Source: JAWKWH01 sp963669285
GTDB taxonomy: Bacteria; Pseudomonadota; Alphaproteobacteria; Rhizobiales; Rhizobiaceae
Assembly (NCBI GenBank): GCA_963669285.2
Contig: CAXXSI010000022.1
Coordinates: forward strand, 620,001-684,000
DNA length: 64,000 nucleotides
Reading direction: 5' to 3'
Below the pieces are notes generated by a model. It was given only the letters and a program-made list of their open reading frames with translations. It was not told the DNA's origin and did not search any database. Position numbers and translations under genes: made by a program. Below are positions 27,793 through 35,317 of this stretch, piece by piece (the first letter of the stretch is position 1; every line of letters starts with the position of its first letter).

Positions 27793-28326
27793 ATGCAGGG
27801 ACTTCACGCACTCAGAAGTGCTTTGGATAGATTGTACTTTGCCAGCGGTGTTTTGGCAGCGCTTTTCCTGATCGCAATTCTAATTCTGATTGTTGTGCAG
27901 ATGATCGCGCGCTGGACAGGTGAGGTATTTCCGGGAGCACCGGATTATGCCGGCTACTGCATGGCAGCGGCTTCGTTCTTTGCCTTTGCCCATGCGCTGA
28001 ACCGCGGATCGCACATTCGCGTGTCGATCCTTTTGAATGCCGTCTCCGGCGGTGCCCGGCGTCTGATCGAGACCTGGTGCTTTGCCATCGGTACGGCGCT
28101 GGCATGGTACTTTGTCTACTACGCCAGCCGCTTCGTTTATTTCTCATGGAAATTCGGCGACATCAGCCAGGGGCAGGACGCAACACCAATCTGGATTCCG
28201 CAGACGTCGATGTTAATCGGCGCTTTCGTGTTCGCCATTGCTCTGACAGATCATCTTGTCCACGTGCTGTTCGGCGGCGATCACCGCATCGAATCCGATG
28301 TGGTTGAACAGAGCCACGGGGAGTAA
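27793..28326 (+). CDS. TRAP transporter small permease (DctQ family)
   Basis: 177-residue protein with four hydrophobic segments (about 17-38, 50-70, 90-112, 135-155) and the DctQ-type tryptophan/arginine region YCMAAASFFAFAHALNRG followed by HIRVSIL. It pairs with the large permease to form the membrane part of a sodium-driven TRAP importer. The ATG follows GGGGAGGGG. It ends 5 bases before the large permease gene. Confidence 0.9.
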   Translation: MQGLHALRSALDRLYFASGVLAALFLIAILILIVVQMIARWTGEVFPGAPDYAGYCMAAASFFAFAHALNRGSHIRVSILLNAVSGGARRLIETWCFAIGTALAWYFVYYASRFVYFSWKFGDISQGQDATPIWIPQTSMLIGAFVFAIALTDHLVHVLFGGDHRIESDVVEQSHGE

Positions 28327-28331
28327 CGGTC

Positions 28332-29645
28332 ATGGAAGAACTTTATCTGATCATCCTGTTCCTCTTCGTTCTGTTTCTGTTGCTGGGCACAGGCGTCTGG
28401 GTTGGCCTTGCGCTGATGGGCGTTGCCTTTGTCGGCATGGAACTGTTCACATCGCGTCCCACCGGCGACACCATGATCACGACCATCTGGTCGGCATCGT
28501 CGTCGTGGACGCTCACCGCATTGCCCTTGTTCATCTGGATGGGCGAAATCCTATTTCGAACGCGATTGTCCGAAGACATGTTTCGCGGCCTGTCGCCCTG
28601 GATGGCGCGGCTTCCGGGCGGGCTGGTGCACACAAACATCGTCGGCTGCACGGTTTTTGCAGCCGTATCCGGTTCGTCGGCTGCAACGCTGACAACGGTC
28701 GGCAAGATGTCGATCCCCGAACTGCGCCGGCGCAACTATCCCGAAAACATGATCATCGGCACGCTGACCGGCGCTGCGACGCTGGGATTGATGATCCCGC
28801 CGTCACTGACGCTGATCGTCTATGGCGTGACGATCAATGAATCGATTTCCAAATTGTTCATCGCCGGCATCCTGCCAGGCCTGGTTCTGGCGGCAATGTT
28901 CATGGGTTATGTGGCGATCTACTCGCAGGTGTCGAAAAACTGGCAGCCGACACCCGAACCGAAAATGAGTCTTGCCGAAAAGGTTCGAAATTCACGTTTT
29001 CTCATTCCGGTGATTTTGCTGATCCTGATCGTCATCGGTTCGATGTATCTCGGATACGCCACGGCAACCGAGGCGGCTGCCTTCGGTGTGATCGGATCGC
29101 TGACGCTGGCCGCGTCGCAGGGTTCGCTCAACTGGAAGACATTCACCGACAGCCTGATGGGTGCGACACGCACATCGGCGATGATTGCGCTTATTCTGGC
29201 GGGTGCGGCATTCCTGTCGCTGGCTATGGGCTTTACTGGTTTGCCACGTTCGCTGGCTGAGCTGATCGCAGTCTGGGAATTGTCACGCTTCGAACTGTTG
29301 ATGGTGCTGTTAGTGTTCTACATCATCATCGGCTGTTTTCTCGATGGCATTTCCTCGGTCGTTTTGACGATGGCCGTAGTCGAGCCGATGATCCGGCAGG
29401 CCGGGATCGATGTCATCTGGTTCGGTATCTTCATCGTGGTCGTGGTCGAAATGGCCCAGATCACACCGCCGATCGGCTTCAATCTGTTCGTGATGCAAGG
29501 CATGACCAGCCATGAGATGAACTACATCGCCAAAGCGGCGATACCAATGTTCCTGATCATGGTGCTGATGGTGTTCGTGCTGATCTTCGTACCTGAACTG
29601 GCGACCTGGCTACCGGAGAACATGCGCCAGACGCCCGGCGGTTAG
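28332..29645 (+). CDS. TRAP transporter large permease (DctM family)
   Basis: 437-residue membrane protein with about 12 hydrophobic segments and the DctM motifs VFAAVSGSSAATLTTVG, LGLMIPPSLTLIVYG and, late, ITPPIGFNLFVMQG. Full family length. It is the last gene of the oxidoreductase/TRAP operon. Three bases after its stop, non-coding repeat sequence begins. Confidence 0.93.
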   Translation: MEELYLIILFLFVLFLLLGTGVWVGLALMGVAFVGMELFTSRPTGDTMITTIWSASSSWTLTALPLFIWMGEILFRTRLSEDMFRGLSPWMARLPGGLVHTNIVGCTVFAAVSGSSAATLTTVGKMSIPELRRRNYPENMIIGTLTGAATLGLMIPPSLTLIVYGVTINESISKLFIAGILPGLVLAAMFMGYVAIYSQVSKNWQPTPEPKMSLAEKVRNSRFLIPVILLILIVIGSMYLGYATATEAAAFGVIGSLTLAASQGSLNWKTFTDSLMGATRTSAMIALILAGAAFLSLAMGFTGLPRSLAELIAVWELSRFELLMVLLVFYIIIGCFLDGISSVVLTMAVVEPMIRQAGIDVIWFGIFIVVVVEMAQITPPIGFNLFVMQGMTSHEMNYIAKAAIPMFLIMVLMVFVLIFVPELATWLPENMRQTPGG

Positions 29646-29651
29646 GCTTAG

Positions 29652-29918
29652 AGCCCTTTTGACCCATTCGGAGCCATTCTGACGGAGCGAATTTGTGACA
29701 GGATCAAGTAAATGCACGAAGAGCGTATCGCGATACGGTCGAGGGGATTTGCGCGGAGACCGGCGCAAATTCGCCCGTCCCGTCGGGTTTCCGATTGGCG
29801 GGCAGCCTGCGCCGAACCGGCCTCGAACGATGGTTGGCCATCGCCCATCGGTCGTTTCAACACCGGACTGCCGCCCCAATCGTGAAACAGAATTGACTCT
29901 TAATGGGTCAAAAGGGCT
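29652..29918. mobile_element. MITE-like element A (17-base terminal inverted repeats)
   Basis: AGCCCTTTTGACCCATT at 29652-29668 is the exact reverse complement of the 17 bases at 29902-29918. The 267-base unit has no believable gene. It contains further dyads, including CGTATCGCGATACG at 29724-29737 and ATTTGCGC/GCGCAAAT at 29747-29770. Size, terminal repeats and internal folding fit a non-autonomous miniature element or a degenerate repeat. No clear target duplication was found. Confidence 0.65.
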
Positions 29919-29919
29919 T

Positions 29920-30189
29920 TAGGGCCTGTTGAGCATCACCGCACGGGCTGCGCCGCAGCCGAATTTCGACAGATTTAGGAGCGAGGACGAAGGACATGCA
30001 CGGCATATTCGAGAACGAGCGACGCCAATATGGCGGATTTCGGCGCGGCCTTTTCAAGGTTGGGCCAAATTCGCGCGCAACAGCGTCGAAAATGCTCGAA
30101 AGTGGTTACACTGTCTTGCGCTTTTCTCCTTGTTTCGCACGAATTTGGGCGCCAACGCAGCCTTGTGTGCTGATACTCAACAGGCCCTA
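29920..30189. mobile_element. MITE-like element B with GGGCCTGTTGAG ends and TA flanks
   Basis: The left end TAGGGCCTGTTGAG and the right end CTCAACAGGCCCTA are perfect inverted repeats, extended imperfectly by ATCAcCgCAC against ATCAGCACAC. TA at each end could be the target duplication used by IS630/Tc1-type transposases. The 270-base body lacks a transposase; an open frame through it (29929-30432) crosses the right end and has no recognisable protein. It abuts element A on the left and the TauE-like gene on the right. Confidence 0.7.
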
Positions 30190-30196
30190 GACAGGA

Positions 30197-30940
30197 GTGC
30201 CGGATGTCGCGTCTCAACTTTTCGCTTCGCCGGCGCTGATCGGACTGATCTTTGTCGTCGTCATGTTCGGCGCATTCGTGCAAGCTGGCCTGGGCATGGG
30301 ATTTGGCCAGGCCGCCGCTCCCCTGCTTGCATTGATCGATCCGCATCTGGTTCCGGCTCCGGTGTTGCTGATCGGGTTTGCCACCGCCGCATGGGGCGCC
30401 TGGCGCGAACGCGAACAAATCGTCTGGAATGAAGTGTGGACCGGGTGCGCGGGTCGCCTGGGTGGGGTGTTGATTGCCATGGCGGTCCTGCTGGTTCTAC
30501 CGGATCGAAAAACCTTCATGCTGGTATTCGGGATCCTGATCGCAATATCCGTAGCCATGTCAGCCATGGGTTGGCGGCTGCGGTTCAGTCGGACCAATCT
30601 CGTATCAATGGCAACCGTGTCCGGCCTGACGGGAACGATCACCTCCATTGGTGCGCCGCCGCTGGCAATCGTTTACGCGCACCGCGACCCTCGACAGGCA
30701 CGGCCGACGCTCAGTGCATTCTTCGCATTTGGTTGCGCGCTGTCGCTTGGCGGGCTTTTCGCAACCGGCTGGGCCGGGCCAGGCGATCTTACGCTCGCGG
30801 TAATGATGATTCCATCGATGATTGTCGGTACTCTGACGGCATGGCTGATCAAGGACCGGTTTGACCGTCGCTATCGTCCGCTTTTGCTGATACTGGCCGG
30901 AGCAGCGGCAGTCATGCTGATTTTCCGGGGAATTTCATGA
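30197..30940 (+). CDS. Sulfite exporter TauE/SafE family membrane protein
   Basis: 247-residue protein with 7-8 hydrophobic segments and the TauE/SafE pattern, including the early glycine-rich GAFVQAGLGMGFGQA and a repeated half with ITSIGAPPLAIVYAH. Family members export sulfoacetate, sulfite or related anions, or move organic acids. The only in-frame start near the N-terminus is GTG 30197, with AGGA almost touching it, an awkward ribosome site. The MITE end is 8 bases upstream, so the native leader may have been lost. It overlaps the next gene by 4 bases (ATGA). Confidence 0.82.
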   Translation: MPDVASQLFASPALIGLIFVVVMFGAFVQAGLGMGFGQAAAPLLALIDPHLVPAPVLLIGFATAAWGAWREREQIVWNEVWTGCAGRLGGVLIAMAVLLVLPDRKTFMLVFGILIAISVAMSAMGWRLRFSRTNLVSMATVSGLTGTITSIGAPPLAIVYAHRDPRQARPTLSAFFAFGCALSLGGLFATGWAGPGDLTLAVMMIPSMIVGTLTAWLIKDRFDRRYRPLLLILAGAAAVMLIFRGIS

Positions 30941-31872
30941 ATCGGCTGATATCAGTGCTCGTGCTTGCGGCCGACTATGGCCGGCTGTGCCTCGTCACCG
31001 GCCTTGTGGTTGCAATCGCGCTTCCCGGCGTGGCCGCTGTGATAAAGCCGCTGCTGCCGGAATTTGTGACCGCATTGCTGTTTGTAGCCGCACTCAGGAT
31101 CGGTCCCCGGCAGGCGTTGGGGGCAGCGCGGGACATCAAGGCGTCGGCGATCTATGTCTTCATTCTCCAGGTCGCTTTACCGATGGCCGTGACCCTGTTG
31201 TTCTTTGCATTCGGATTGGCCGGGCCCCTGGCGGCGGTCATCATACTGATGCTCGCCGGCTCGCCGATCTCCGGCACACCAAACCTGTCGATCATGTGCG
31301 GCGCGGACCCGGCGCCGGCGCTCAGGCAATTGGTTGCCGGAACCGCATTGCTGCCGCTGACCGTCATTCCGGTGTTCTGGCTGGCGCCCGGATTCGGCAG
31401 CGGATTTGAAGTTCTGGCAGCAGCGGGAAATCTGCTCGCGCTCATCGGTGCGGCGGCGACAATTGCCTTTCTGATACGCGGCTTTTGGCTCAAGGAACCA
31501 AGTTTGCGGGCGCTACGGGCCATCGACGGAAGCTCGGCCATCCTGATGGCCGTGATGGTGCTCGGGTTGATGTCGGCGGTGGGCCCGGCGCTGCGCAACG
31601 CCCCCGGCGACCTGGCCATCAATCTGGCGGCCGCCTTTATCGCCAATATCGGCATGCAAATCGCGTCTACACTGATGCTTGAGCGATCCGCATGGCGCGA
31701 CATGGCGGTGCCGTTCGCCATTTCTGCCGGCAACCGCAATATTGCTTTGTTTCTGACGTCGCTGCCGGCGGTCGTGACCGATCCGCTGTTGTTGTTTATC
31801 GGCTGCTATCAGATACCGATGTATCTGACACCACTGCTATTGGGGCGCTTCTATCGCCGCGGTTCCGGGTAG
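30937..31872 (+). CDS. Bile-acid:sodium-symporter-like (BASS-type) membrane protein
   Basis: 311-residue membrane protein with 9-10 hydrophobic segments. The conserved region LMLAGSPISGTPNLSIMCGAD and the late FAISAGNRNIALFL resemble the crossover motifs of BASS-family sodium/organic-anion carriers. It is translationally coupled to the TauE-like gene, so the two may move related organic anions. Its 3' end overlaps the convergent MarR gene by 22 bases. Substrate unknown. Confidence 0.7.
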   Translation: MNRLISVLVLAADYGRLCLVTGLVVAIALPGVAAVIKPLLPEFVTALLFVAALRIGPRQALGAARDIKASAIYVFILQVALPMAVTLLFFAFGLAGPLAAVIILMLAGSPISGTPNLSIMCGADPAPALRQLVAGTALLPLTVIPVFWLAPGFGSGFEVLAAAGNLLALIGAAATIAFLIRGFWLKEPSLRALRAIDGSSAILMAVMVLGLMSAVGPALRNAPGDLAINLAAAFIANIGMQIASTLMLERSAWRDMAVPFAISAGNRNIALFLTSLPAVVTDPLLLFIGCYQIPMYLTPLLLGRFYRRGSG

Positions 31873-32318
31873 AGATTGTTTTCTATGGCGGTCAGGCCTT
31901 CGTCGAGCCTGTGTGCACCGGACTTGCCAAGCTGCTCGACCAGATCCTGTTCGAAGACGCGGGCGATATAAGCGAGCTCGCGATATATGGTTTTGCCGGG
32001 CGGTGTCAGCTCGAGATGTTCGATACGCCGGTCAAGATCGTCGGTTCTTCGTTTCAGCCAGCGTCGCTTTTCTAGTGCGCGGACGGCACGGCTGACCTTG
32101 GTCTTATGCATGGAGGAATGTTCACCGATTTGCTTGGCGGTGATCGAACCGAATTGGCCGATCGTCGCCAGGGTGCGCCATTCAGGCCGGGTCATGCCAT
32201 GCCGGTTCTTGTAGTGGCGGGCAAAACGGCGGCTTACTTCCTCGGCGGCGCGCAAGAGCCTGTAGGGAAGAAAGGCTTCAAGATGCAATATCGTCGTGGA
32301 ACCGGTTCGTTCCTGCAT
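31851..32318 (-). CDS. MarR-family regulator, probable controller of the hmg cluster
   Basis: 155-residue winged-helix regulator with the recognition region SITAKQIGEHSSMHKTKVSR and wing RRTDDLDRRIEHLELTPPG. It is divergent from hmgA with 77 bases between starts. That spacer, and the leaders of the monooxygenase and VOC genes, carry the same T(A/G)GTTAC-N4-G(C/A)AAC(T/C)A dyad overlapping promoter elements. Repression relieved by homogentisate or a precursor is the simplest model; it is inferred. Confidence 0.88.
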   Translation of the reverse strand: MQERTGSTTILHLEAFLPYRLLRAAEEVSRRFARHYKNRHGMTRPEWRTLATIGQFGSITAKQIGEHSSMHKTKVSRAVRALEKRRWLKRRTDDLDRRIEHLELTPPGKTIYRELAYIARVFEQDLVEQLGKSGAHRLDEGLTAIENNLYPEPRR

Positions 32319-32329
32319 GAGCTGCCCCG

Positions 32330-32366
32330 TTGATAGTTACAAAACTGACGGTTACGATCGAAACCA
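32330..32366 (+). promoter_or_regulatory. hmgA promoter with MarR-type operator
   Basis: TTGATA (32330-32335), 17-base spacer, TACGAT (32353-32358). A dyad CGGTTAC-GATC-GAAACCA at 32349-32366 covers the -10, and a half site TAGTTAC at 32334-32340 follows the -35. The layout matches two further sites in the cluster. Binding would occlude polymerase. Confidence 0.65.
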
Positions 32367-32395
32367 ATAAAGAAAAAATCGAGGGAATTGAAGCT

Positions 32396-33703
32396 ATGGG
32401 CTACGCCTATATGCCTGGCTTCGGTAACGATTTCGAGACGGAATCGCTGCCGGGCGCGCTGCCGCAGGGCATGAATTCACCGCAAAAGTGCGAATACGGG
32501 CTCTATGCCGAGCAGCTTTCAGGCTCGCCATTCACCGCGCCGAGAGGCACGAACGAACGATCATGGCTGTACCGCATCCGCCCGAGTGTTCGGCACACCA
32601 AGCGCTTTGCGTCGGTCGATCGTCCACGCTGGAAAACGGCGCCGGCAGTCGATGACCATGGCCTGCCGCTTGGCCAGTACCGCTGGGATCCGGTGCCCCT
32701 GCCGAACGAGAAAACGGATTTTCTCGATGGCATGCGTACCATGACCACCGCCGGCGATGTGATGACCCAGGTGGGTATGGCGGCGCATATTTATGTTTGC
32801 AACCAGGACATGGTCGACGACTATTTTTTTAATGCCGATGGCGAACTTTTAATCGTGCCGCAGGCAGGCGCGATCCGCGTCAAGACCGAGATGGGCGTGA
32901 TGGAGGTCGAGCCGGCGGAGCTCTGCCTGATCCCGCGCGGCATGATGTTCAAGGTAGAGCTGTTGGGCGACAGCGCACGCGGCTACATCTGTGAAAACTA
33001 CGGGGCGAAATTCACCCTGCCGGACCGGGGCCCGATCGGCGCCAACTGCCTGGCCAATCCGCGCGATTTCAAGACACCGGTTGCCTGGTATGAGGACAAG
33101 GAGACGGCGTGCCGCGTACATGTGAAATGGTGCGGCAAGTTTTATGTCACCGAGATCGGTCATTCGCCACTCGACGTCGTCGCATGGCATGGCAACTACG
33201 CACCGTTCAAATATGATCTCAGAACGTTTTCGCCGGTTGGCGCGATCCTGTTCGACCATCCCGATCCGTCGATCTTCACCGTGTTGACGGCGCCGACCGA
33301 GGAAGCAGGAACTGCGAATGTCGATTTTGTCATCTTCCCGCCGCGCTGGCTTGTGGCGGAAAACACCTTCCGCCCCCCTTGGTATCATCGCAACATCATG
33401 AGCGAGTTCATGGGCCTGGTATATGGCCAGTACGATGCCAAGGAAGAGGGTTTCGTGCCCGGCGGCATGAGCCTGCACAATATGATGTTGCCGCACGGAC
33501 CGGACCTGATGGGATTTGACAAGGGATCGAATGCCAAGCTGGAACCGCAGAAACTCGACAACACGCTCGCCTTCATGTTCGAGACCCGATATCCGCAGCA
33601 ACTGACTGATTTTGCAGCTAATCTGGACACGCTGCAGGACAACTACATCGACTGTTGGGAAGGGCTCGACCGCAAGTTCGACGGCACGCCCGGCGTGAAG
33701 TAA
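32396..33703 (+). CDS. hmgA: Homogentisate 1,2-dioxygenase
   Basis: 435-residue Fe(II) ring-cleaving enzyme that opens homogentisate to maleylacetoacetate in tyrosine/phenylacetate breakdown. The iron ligands line up exactly with the human enzyme spacing: H331 and E337 in YHRNIMSE and H367 in LPHGPD. The N-terminal MPGFGNDFETESLPGALP is characteristic. The ATG at 32396, with GAGGG upstream, is chosen; the extra 22 codons from 32330 fall in the promoter. It heads a unit with an MBL-fold and a DinB protein. Isomerase (maiA) and hydrolase (fahA) genes are not in the window. Confidence 0.97.
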   Translation: MGYAYMPGFGNDFETESLPGALPQGMNSPQKCEYGLYAEQLSGSPFTAPRGTNERSWLYRIRPSVRHTKRFASVDRPRWKTAPAVDDHGLPLGQYRWDPVPLPNEKTDFLDGMRTMTTAGDVMTQVGMAAHIYVCNQDMVDDYFFNADGELLIVPQAGAIRVKTEMGVMEVEPAELCLIPRGMMFKVELLGDSARGYICENYGAKFTLPDRGPIGANCLANPRDFKTPVAWYEDKETACRVHVKWCGKFYVTEIGHSPLDVVAWHGNYAPFKYDLRTFSPVGAILFDHPDPSIFTVLTAPTEEAGTANVDFVIFPPRWLVAENTFRPPWYHRNIMSEFMGLVYGQYDAKEEGFVPGGMSLHNMMLPHGPDLMGFDKGSNAKLEPQKLDNTLAFMFETRYPQQLTDFAANLDTLQDNYIDCWEGLDRKFDGTPGVK

Positions 33704-33726
33704 CATTATCATTTTGGAGTGACATA

Positions 33727-34677
33727 ATGGCAAAAGTGTTCGCCTCGGCCGGCGACATGACCGAAAAGAAAATCTCGTTTACCGAGGTTGGCGAGGGCCT
33801 GTGGGCGTTTACCGCAGAGGGTGATCCCAATTCAGGCGTGATCATTGGCGATGATAGCGTGATGATTGTCGAGGCGCAGGCAACGCCGCGATTGGCGCGC
33901 AAGGTCATCGAGAAAGTGCGCGAAGTCACCGACAAACCGATCACCCACCTAGTGCTGACCCATTATCATGCGGTGCGGGTGCTCGGCGCGTCTGCCTATG
34001 AGGCAGGGCAGGTGATCATGTCGGAGACGGCGCGATCGATGGTGGTCGAGCGCGGACAGGAGGACTGGGACAGCGAGTTTGACAGGTTCCCGCGTCTGTT
34101 TCAGGGTCATGAAGAAATTCCGGGCCTGACCTGGCCGTCGACGACTTTCAATGGTCGAATGAGCGTTTATCTCGGCAATCGGCGGGTTGACCTGATGCAA
34201 CTGGGGCGCGCGCACACGGCAGGTGATATCGTCGCCTATGTGCCGGACCAGAACGTGATGTTCACCGGCGATATCGTCGAGTACAAATCGGCCTGTTATT
34301 GCGGCGACGGACATTTTCACGACTGGCCGGATACGCTGGAAGAAATTCGCGCTTGGGATGTCGACGCGATTGCGCCGGGCAGGGGCGATGCTCTTGTCGG
34401 CAAGGAGATGGTCAATGCGGCGCTCGACCTGACCGGTGATTTCGTCACATCGACCTATCGACCGGTGGCCAAGGTGGCGCTCGGCGGCGGTTCGCTGAAG
34501 CAGGCCTGGGATGCCTGCCGGGCCGAATGCGATCCGAAATTCGCCGATTACGCAATCTATGAGCACTGTCTGCCGTTCAACGTGGCGCGCGCCTATGACG
34601 AGGCCCGCGATATCGACACGCCCCGCATCTGGACCGCGGCGCGCGACAAGGAGATGTGGGAGCAGTTGCAGGGGTGA
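33727..34677 (+). CDS. Metallo-beta-lactamase-fold protein with altered HxHxDH motif
   Basis: 316-residue MBL-fold hydrolase. The first metal motif reads THYHAVRVLG (H79, H81), where the expected Asp-His are Val83-Arg84. Later metal residues are present in GRAHTAGDIV and FTGDIVEY. A one-metal or non-hydrolytic centre is therefore likely. It lies 23 bases after hmgA with its own ribosome site and overlaps the DinB gene by 4 bases. Breakdown of a ring-cleavage product is a reasonable guess from position, not from sequence. Confidence 0.82.
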   Translation: MAKVFASAGDMTEKKISFTEVGEGLWAFTAEGDPNSGVIIGDDSVMIVEAQATPRLARKVIEKVREVTDKPITHLVLTHYHAVRVLGASAYEAGQVIMSETARSMVVERGQEDWDSEFDRFPRLFQGHEEIPGLTWPSTTFNGRMSVYLGNRRVDLMQLGRAHTAGDIVAYVPDQNVMFTGDIVEYKSACYCGDGHFHDWPDTLEEIRAWDVDAIAPGRGDALVGKEMVNAALDLTGDFVTSTYRPVAKVALGGGSLKQAWDACRAECDPKFADYAIYEHCLPFNVARAYDEARDIDTPRIWTAARDKEMWEQLQG

Positions 34678-35198
34678 GTGACGTCACCAAACCCTACCGC
34701 CTGATGGCGCTCAACAATGCTTGGGCCAACGCAACGTTCTACACGGCGTTGGCAGCACTACCGGATGGTGCGTTCACGGTCGAGCGTCCGGGGTTCTTTG
34801 CCTCGCTATGCCTGACATTGAACCACATCCACGAAGTCGATCTTTTCTATATCGATGCGCTGGAAGCCGGCGGAAAAGGGCGCAGCGTCTATGACCGCGA
34901 GGATATCACCGAACCGTCGGTGCTCGGCGTGGCACAGGCGGATGCCGACATGCGGCTAGCCAGGTTTTGTCATGACTTGAACGCAGAAATATTGGCACAA
35001 ACCCGCTTAACCGAACGCAAGGATGGCCCTGTCGAAGAGCAGGTTGATGCGCTGCTGCTGCACTTGTTCCAACACCAGATTCATCATCGCGGCCAGGCGC
35101 ATGTGCAGCTCCAACACGCTGGAATCGCACCTCCACAACTGGATGATTTCCATCTGGAGCACGGGCGGGTGCCTACTGCGGAGGCCTATTTCCGGTAG
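34674..35198 (+). CDS. DinB-family putative metal/thiol-dependent enzyme
   Basis: 174-residue four-helix protein of the DinB superfamily. The likely metal histidines are in LNHIHEVDLF and HQIHHRGQAH. DinB-fold proteins include mycothiol- or bacillithiol-dependent S-transferases and maleylpyruvate isomerase. Its place right after hmgA makes an isomerase role on maleylacetoacetate conceivable. GTG 34674 overlaps the MBL stop (GTGA), so translation is coupled. Confidence 0.8.
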   Translation: MSDVTKPYRLMALNNAWANATFYTALAALPDGAFTVERPGFFASLCLTLNHIHEVDLFYIDALEAGGKGRSVYDREDITEPSVLGVAQADADMRLARFCHDLNAEILAQTRLTERKDGPVEEQVDALLLHLFQHQIHHRGQAHVQLQHAGIAPPQLDDFHLEHGRVPTAEAYFR

Positions 35199-35242
35199 AC
35201 TGCCTGCTTGGGCGGAAAATTGGTATTGGAAGGGAAATCGAT

Positions 35243-35271
35243 TTGATGGTTACAAACGCAACTAATAAAAC
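35243..35271 (+). promoter_or_regulatory. Monooxygenase promoter with MarR-type operator
   Basis: TTGATG (35243-35248), 17-base spacer, TAAAAC (35266-35271). TGGTTAC-AAAC-GCAACTA at 35247-35264 sits between the two boxes. A degenerate TTCACTGTG follows at 35272, reminiscent of the palindrome after the third site. Confidence 0.62.
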
Positions 35272-35317
35272 TTCACTGTGTTAAACAAATAATCCGCACC
35301 CGGGTGAAACGAAAACC

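Noticed and set aside
29929..30432. 167-codon open frame starting inside the second MITE-like element
   Set aside because: It crosses the terminal repeat and the TauE-like gene in another frame, has no family resemblance and an arginine/cysteine-rich composition typical of shadow frames.
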